Source: Parvibaculum sp. (GTDB lineage: Bacteria; Pseudomonadota; Alphaproteobacteria; Parvibaculales; Parvibaculaceae). From it: 18,286 nucleotides of DNA. Positions 14,312 to 18,286 of this stretch are shown here, piece by piece. How positions within the stretch are numbered: the stretch's first letter is position 1; each line of letters begins with the position of its first letter. Made by a program: the position numbers and the translations under genes. The notes under the pieces were generated by a model. It did not search any database. It was not told where the DNA came from and worked only from the letters and a program-made list of their open reading frames with translations. The stretch is taken from contig JACIYQ010000230.1 of the NCBI GenBank assembly GCA_014359855.1, positions 1 through 18,286 on the forward strand, in the 5' to 3' direction.

Positions 14312-14333
14312 TATAAAGCGCCAACATTGGCGC
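14312..14333 (+). promoter_or_regulatory. Palindrome GCGCCAA-CA-TTGGCGC next to a -10-like box upstream of parE
   Basis: GCGCCAA (14318-14324) and TTGGCGC (14327-14333) form a perfect 7-bp inverted repeat with a 2-base centre. It directly follows TATAAA (14312-14317), which resembles a sigma70 -10 box pointing at parE (ATG 14389). No good -35 is seen. If the box is real, the palindrome would cover the transcription start and could be an operator or a transcript 5' hairpin. Confidence 0.4.
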
Positions 14334-14388
14334 GTGCCCCTGCCCGCCTTACAATCCCGCTGATTCTCTTCTTCAAAGTTCCGAGTTC

Positions 14389-16443
14389 ATGGCCGCCCGC
14401 AAGACGAGCAAATCCGACGATACCGAAGATCTTTTCTCCGCCGCCGCGAGCGCTCCAAAGCCCGCCGCGAAGGCGCGCAAGGTTGTGCCCAAGGGAGAAG
14501 GCGCCAAAGACGACAGCTATTCGGCCAAGGATATCGAAGTCCTTGAAGGATTGGAGCCGGTGCGCAGGCGGCCGGGCATGTATATCGGCGGTACGGACGA
14601 GAAGGCGCTGCATCATCTCTTTGCCGAAGTCCTTGACAATTCGATGGACGAAGCGGTGGCCGGCCACGCCAACTGGATCGACGTCGCGCTTGAGGAAGAC
14701 GGGAGCCTGACCGTCGCCGACAACGGGCGCGGCATTCCGGTGGACCCGCATCCGAAATTCAAGAACAAGTCGGCGCTGGAAGTCATCCTCACAACGCTGC
14801 ATTCGGGCGGCAAGTTCGGCGGCAAGGCCTATGAGACGTCGGGCGGCCTGCACGGCGTAGGCATTTCGGTCGTGAATGCGCTGTCGGATCGCTTCGAGGT
14901 CGAGGTCGCACGAGACCAGACGCTCTACACGCAGTCCTATTCACGCGGCGCGGCGAAGACAAAGCTCGAAAACAAGGGCCGGGTACAGAACCGGCGCGGT
15001 ACGAAGATCACCTTCCATCCGGATGGGGAGATATTCGGCAAGGGCGCGCATTTCGTGCCGAAGCGTCTCTACAAGATGGCGCGGTCGAAAGCCTATCTCT
15101 TCGGTGGCGTGGAAATCCGGTGGAACTGCGCACCATCCCTCATTGGCGAAAAGGACGACACGCCCGCAAACGACGTCCTGCATTTTCCGGGCGGGCTGGT
15201 CGATTATCTCAAGACGTCGATCAATGGCTACGACACGGTGACGGCCGAGCCCTTCACGGGAAAGGTATCGCGCGCCGGGAGCCACGGTTCGGTCGAATGG
15301 GCAATTGCCTGGTTCGGCGGTGGCGACGGCTTCCTCAACTCCTACTGCAACACGGTGCCGACCGCCGAAGGCGGCACGCATGAAGCCGGGCTTCGCGCGG
15401 CACTGACCAAGGGTCTGAAATCCTATGGCGACCTTGTAGGCAACAAGAAGGCCGCGCAGATACAGGCCGACGACGTGCTCAGCACGGCCGGCGCCATGCT
15501 TTCCGTCTTCATCCGCGAGCCGGAATTCCAGGGCCAGACGAAGGAAAAGCTCGCGAGCGCCGAGGCACAGCGGCTTGTCGAGCGCGCCATCGGCGACCAT
15601 TTCGATCACTGGCTGACTGCGGCACCACAGCAAGCGAACAAGCTGCTCGAATGGACGATCGACCGGGCCGACGATCGCCTGCGGCGGCGGCAGGAAAAGG
15701 ACGTTGCCCGCAAGACGGCGACGCGGAAGCTCAGACTGCCCGGCAAGCTTGCCGATTGCAGCCAGTCGGCGGCGGAAGGTTCGGAAATCTTTCTGGTCGA
15801 GGGCGATAGCGCCGGTGGCTCGGCGAAACAGGCGCGCGACCGCGCGGCCCAGGCCATTCTGCCGCTCAGGGGCAAGATTCTGAACGTCGCCAGCGCGAGC
15901 GGCGCAAAGCTCGCGCAAAGCCAGCAGATTTCAGACCTCATGCAGGCACTCGGCGTGCGGCCCGGTTCGCATTACCGCGACGAAGAATTGCGCTACGACA
16001 AGGTCATCATCATGACCGATGCCGACGTGGACGGTGCCCATATCGCGTCGCTGCTCATCACCTTCTTCTATCGCGAGATGCCGAAGCTCATCGCCAACGG
16101 GCATCTTTATATGGCAGTGCCGCCGCTCTACAAGCTGACGCAGGGCGGCAAGACACTCTATGCGCGCGACGATGCGCACAAGGACGAGCTTCTGAAGAAG
16201 GAGTTTACCGGCAAGGGCAAGATCGAGGTGAGCCGCTTCAAGGGGCTTGGCGAAATGATGCCCGCGCAGCTCAAGGAGACAACCATGGCGCGCGGAAAAC
16301 GCACGCTGATGCGCGTTGTGGTGCCGGAAGCCGACATCAAGGAAACGAGCAGTGCCGTCGAACGGCTGATGGGGAACAAGGCTGAACTGAGGTTCCAGTT
16401 CATTCAGGAACACGCAGCCTTCGCGCACGACCTCGATATCTGA
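14389..16443 (+). CDS. parE: DNA topoisomerase IV subunit B
   Basis: This is the ATPase subunit of topoisomerase IV, which unlinks daughter chromosomes together with ParC. The protein has 684 residues. After a charged, Ala/Lys-rich head (1-45), the GHKL ATPase domain shows EVLDNSMDEAVAG, DNGRGIPVD and GLHGVGISVVNALS. The transducer domain follows. The TOPRIM domain has EGDSAGG beginning at Glu471 and the metal-binding DADVDGAH at Asp544/546/548. The sequence KQARDRAAQAILPLRGK after EGDSAGGSA is the ParE wording, where GyrB has KQGRNR, and the insert-free length also favours ParE. The start ATG lacks a strong ribosome-binding site, but the N-terminus fits alphaproteobacterial ParE. Its stop faces that of the histidine kinase, 16 bases away. 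Confidence 0.95.
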   Translation: MAARKTSKSDDTEDLFSAAASAPKPAAKARKVVPKGEGAKDDSYSAKDIEVLEGLEPVRRRPGMYIGGTDEKALHHLFAEVLDNSMDEAVAGHANWIDVALEEDGSLTVADNGRGIPVDPHPKFKNKSALEVILTTLHSGGKFGGKAYETSGGLHGVGISVVNALSDRFEVEVARDQTLYTQSYSRGAAKTKLENKGRVQNRRGTKITFHPDGEIFGKGAHFVPKRLYKMARSKAYLFGGVEIRWNCAPSLIGEKDDTPANDVLHFPGGLVDYLKTSINGYDTVTAEPFTGKVSRAGSHGSVEWAIAWFGGGDGFLNSYCNTVPTAEGGTHEAGLRAALTKGLKSYGDLVGNKKAAQIQADDVLSTAGAMLSVFIREPEFQGQTKEKLASAEAQRLVERAIGDHFDHWLTAAPQQANKLLEWTIDRADDRLRRRQEKDVARKTATRKLRLPGKLADCSQSAAEGSEIFLVEGDSAGGSAKQARDRAAQAILPLRGKILNVASASGAKLAQSQQISDLMQALGVRPGSHYRDEELRYDKVIIMTDADVDGAHIASLLITFFYREMPKLIANGHLYMAVPPLYKLTQGGKTLYARDDAHKDELLKKEFTGKGKIEVSRFKGLGEMMPAQLKETTMARGKRTLMRVVVPEADIKETSSAVERLMGNKAELRFQFIQEHAAFAHDLDI

Positions 16444-16457
16444 CGCGGAGTTGCGTC
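16442..16457. terminator. Short stem-loop at the parE/kinase convergence
   Basis: GACGC (16442-16446) pairs with GCGTC (16453-16457) around a 6-base loop, overlapping the parE stop codon. With only 16 bases between the two stops, this may serve both strands. There is no T-tract, so terminator function is tentative. Confidence 0.3.
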
Positions 16458-16459
16458 CG

Positions 16460-17572
16460 TCAGGAAACCTGTGCGACGGATTCCCGACGGGTCACGCCTG
16501 CCACACGTTCGGCAGGAAAGACAAGAATGACGGTGGTGCCCCTTCCGGGCGCGCTGCGAACCATCAACTGGCCGTTGTGAAGCTCCATCATCGCCTTGGC
16601 GAGCGGCAGGCCGAGGCCAGTGCCCGCATGCTTGCGCGACAGCGAGTTGTCCGCTTGACCGAACGGCGTCAAGGCCAGCTTCACGTCCTCCGGCGACATA
16701 CCGATCCCGGTGTCGGATATGGAGACGGCGAAACTGCCATTGCTTCTCAGCGATGCCGTCAAGGAGACGACGCCGCCCGTGCCGGTGAACTTCACGGCAT
16801 TGGAAAGTATATTGACGAGTATCTGCCTGACCATACGTTCCACACCGATCAGGTGGACGCTCATTTCCGGCTTCTGGACGAAGAGCACGACGTTGCCGCG
16901 TTCGGCCAACATGCGCACCATGTGTTCAGCGCTTTCGATGACCGCATCGACGTCAAACTCCGTCTCGCCGACGGTGCTTGCGCTTCCTGCTTCGATCTTC
17001 GACAGATCCAAGATGTCGTTGATGATGCTTAGAAGGTGCATACCGCTTTCGTTGATGTCGGTGGCATATTCCCTGTAACGCGGATTTCCCATCTCTCCGA
17101 AGCGCTGATTGCGGAGAATATCCGAGAAGCCGATGATTGCGTTGAGCGGCGTCCGCAGTTCGTGGCTCATGTTGGCGAGGAAATGCGACTTCGCCTCGTT
17201 GGCGCGCTCGGCATTGTCCAATGCCCAGGCGAGGCGCTCCGTCATCTGGCGCAGAGCGCGGCGGGAGCCGTTCAGCGCCTGGATCGTTATCTGCGCATAA
17301 ACGATGATAGGAAGGCCAACCAGCACGGTCACAATGGCCGTAGCTTCCAGAATCCGCAGATCGAAGTCGATCAGGCCGATTTCGCCCAGGACCCAGTTGA
17401 ACAGGCTGGAAAAGACGACCGCCACAGCCGTCAGCAGAAGCGATGCCATGACCGGACCCAGTCTGCCGAGCAGACGATTGAGCCGCGAGAGCGGCCCACG
17501 GCGGTTCTTTCCCGCGCGATCGCCGCGACCCGGGTCTTCCGGCTGCATATCTTTCAGCGGTGCATCGGTCAT
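16460..17572 (-). CDS. Membrane-bound sensor histidine kinase, orphan
   Basis: This 370-residue two-component kinase has a polar head (1-38) and two hydrophobic membrane segments (about 41-62 and 74-97) with almost no periplasmic loop, so it has no obvious external sensor. A coiled-coil linker (100-128) leads into the dimerisation domain SHELRTPLNAIIGFSD, with phosphoacceptor His137. The ATPase domain shows the N box NILSNAVKFT, G1 DTGIGM, an F box in LTPFGQADNSLSRKH, and G2 GTGLGLPLAKAMME. The HELRTPLNAIIGFS form is typical of alphaproteobacterial DivJ/PleC/PdhS-style kinases. No response-regulator gene is adjacent, so the partner is unknown. The ATG at 17572 has only a weak ribosome-binding site. 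Confidence 0.93.
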   Translation of the reverse strand: MTDAPLKDMQPEDPGRGDRAGKNRRGPLSRLNRLLGRLGPVMASLLLTAVAVVFSSLFNWVLGEIGLIDFDLRILEATAIVTVLVGLPIIVYAQITIQALNGSRRALRQMTERLAWALDNAERANEAKSHFLANMSHELRTPLNAIIGFSDILRNQRFGEMGNPRYREYATDINESGMHLLSIINDILDLSKIEAGSASTVGETEFDVDAVIESAEHMVRMLAERGNVVLFVQKPEMSVHLIGVERMVRQILVNILSNAVKFTGTGGVVSLTASLRSNGSFAVSISDTGIGMSPEDVKLALTPFGQADNSLSRKHAGTGLGLPLAKAMMELHNGQLMVRSAPGRGTTVILVFPAERVAGVTRRESVAQVS

Positions 17573-17945
17573 GACCGGCCTGAAACAATCCTTTCTTTCC
17601 GTATCGAAGGTGCGCCGAAAGCCTTAATGTTGCGGAAACGAATGTCGTGACGGACGGTCGCGAAGCACGAATTTACCGCCGCCATGTGAGCCGTTTTGAT
17701 CACATCCGCGCGCAATCCGGAGCGGGAACCGGCTCCGATGCCTGCCAACCACAGGAAAACTGCGGGTTCTGTTGACAATTTGCCGATTATCCCTATGGTC
17801 CGCTCATCTTTAGCGGATTCGCGCGGCCGCAGAACAACGCGCTCGTAGCTGCTCTCCCTCCCCGATCCGTTCGCGGAGGCTCCGTCCACGGCCCTGAAAG
17901 TGGGCCACCACGGGCAGCGCATCAACGGTGTACAGGGCTTCCTTA
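17573..17945. other. Divergent intergenic region between the kinase and the helicase gene
   Basis: About 370 bases carry the control regions of two divergent genes. The helicase promoter (17772-17799) and a long leader are listed separately. A hairpin GGCCC/GGGCC (17890-17894 with 17902-17906, 7-base loop) lies in the leader. I see no clear promoter for the kinase and no credible protein gene, although the minus strand is open for 127 codons here. Confidence 0.55.
17772..17799 (+). promoter_or_regulatory. Sigma70-type promoter of the DEAD-box helicase
   Basis: A perfect -35 TTGACA (17772-17777) is followed after 16 bases by TATGGT (17794-17799), a 4/6 match to the -10 box. The predicted start near 17806 would give a leader of about 140 bases before the ATG. 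Long leaders with hairpins are common for DEAD-box helicase and cold-shock genes. Confidence 0.6.
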
Positions 17946-18286
17946 ATGACATTCGACGAACTCGGCCTCGCGCCAGAGGTACTGAAAGCTGTAGCTGAAA
18001 CCGGCTACACCGAACCGACGCCTATCCAGGCGCAAGCCATTCCCTGCGTTCTTGCCGGGCGCGACGTGCTCGGCATCGCGCAGACCGGCACCGGCAAGAC
18101 GGCGTCCTTCACGCTGCCGATGATCGACAAGCTGTCGCGGGGCCGCGCCCGGGCACGCATGCCGCGCTCGCTCATTCTGGAGCCGACGCGCGAACTTGCC
18201 GCGCAGGTCGCCGAGAACTTCGAGACCTATGGCAAATACAACAAGCTCTCGATGGCGCTCCTGATCGGCGGCGTGTCCTTCGGCGA
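17946..18286 (+). CDS. DEAD-box ATP-dependent RNA helicase, N-terminal part (runs off right edge)
   Basis: This protein unwinds RNA duplexes in ribosome assembly, RNA turnover or cold adaptation. About 113 codons are visible: the F-x-x-L-G-L start and Q motif (TGYTEPTPIQAQAIP), the Walker A motif AQTGTGKT, and motif Ia PTRELAAQV. The wording MTFDELGLAPEVLKAV...GKTASFTLP is closest to the RhlE group, but the DEAD box itself and the C-terminal half lie outside the window, so I give no symbol. The ribosome-binding site is poor (AGGGC about 9 bases before the ATG). A GTG 18 bases upstream is an alternative start. Confidence 0.93.
   Translation, partial: MTFDELGLAPEVLKAVAETGYTEPTPIQAQAIPCVLAGRDVLGIAQTGTGKTASFTLPMIDKLSRGRARARMPRSLILEPTRELAAQVAENFETYGKYNKLSMALLIGGVSFG

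Noticed and set aside
17569..17952. 127-codon minus-strand frame upstream of the kinase
   Set aside because: It spans the helicase promoter and leader, its composition looks random, and it overlaps both the kinase and helicase starts.

Overview
The window is GC-rich, dense with genes and looks chromosomal. It most likely comes from an alphaproteobacterium. The support is a tRNA-Leu gene leading into trigger factor, a sigma54-preceded glnB-glnA pair, an alphaproteobacterial-type ParE, and an orphan histidine kinase of the DivJ/PleC style. A Parvibaculum-like or other Rhizobiales/Hyphomicrobiales-like host is a guess from gene content. There is no CRISPR array, rRNA operon or complete insertion sequence.

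Layout. Positions 1-5000 hold, on the minus strand, the start of tig (running off the left edge), tRNA-Leu(UAG), the fused NAD(P)HX epimerase/dehydratase gene nnr and a histidine phosphatase. A small plus-strand membrane protein (DUF4870-like) follows, then a minus-strand thiolase-like protein. Positions 5000-7000 hold a minus-strand aminotransferase-esterase pair overlapping by 4 bases. Positions 7000-9200 are the nitrogen-assimilation unit: two NtrC-like sites, a near-consensus sigma54 promoter, glnB, glnA and a strong intrinsic terminator.

Positions 9300-14200 look more accessory and eroded. A visibly AT-richer orphan gene with an Apea-like HEPN domain comes first. Next are a VOC-family gene broken by a one-base frameshift in an A7 run and about 580 bases without a convincing gene but with several nested inverted repeats. 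A DASS/SLC13 transporter and an OYE-type flavin oxidoreductase follow as an operon, and the oxidoreductase appears to have lost about 50 residues in frame. Positions 14300-18286 return to core genes: parE (plus), a convergent membrane histidine kinase (minus), and the start of a DEAD-box RNA helicase (plus, running off the right edge) behind a sigma70-like promoter and a long leader.

How the genes work together. GlnB (PII, Tyr51) and GlnA (Tyr397) form the classic nitrogen sensing and assimilation pair, and their promoter region predicts NtrC/RpoN control. The tRNA-Leu and tig genes lie in tandem. The flavin oxidoreductase and anion transporter share an operon but no clear pathway. I found no convincing new multi-gene system. 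The best leads are the orphan HEPN gene, the structured gene-free stretch at 11.2-11.5 kb, and the cluster of damaged genes around them.
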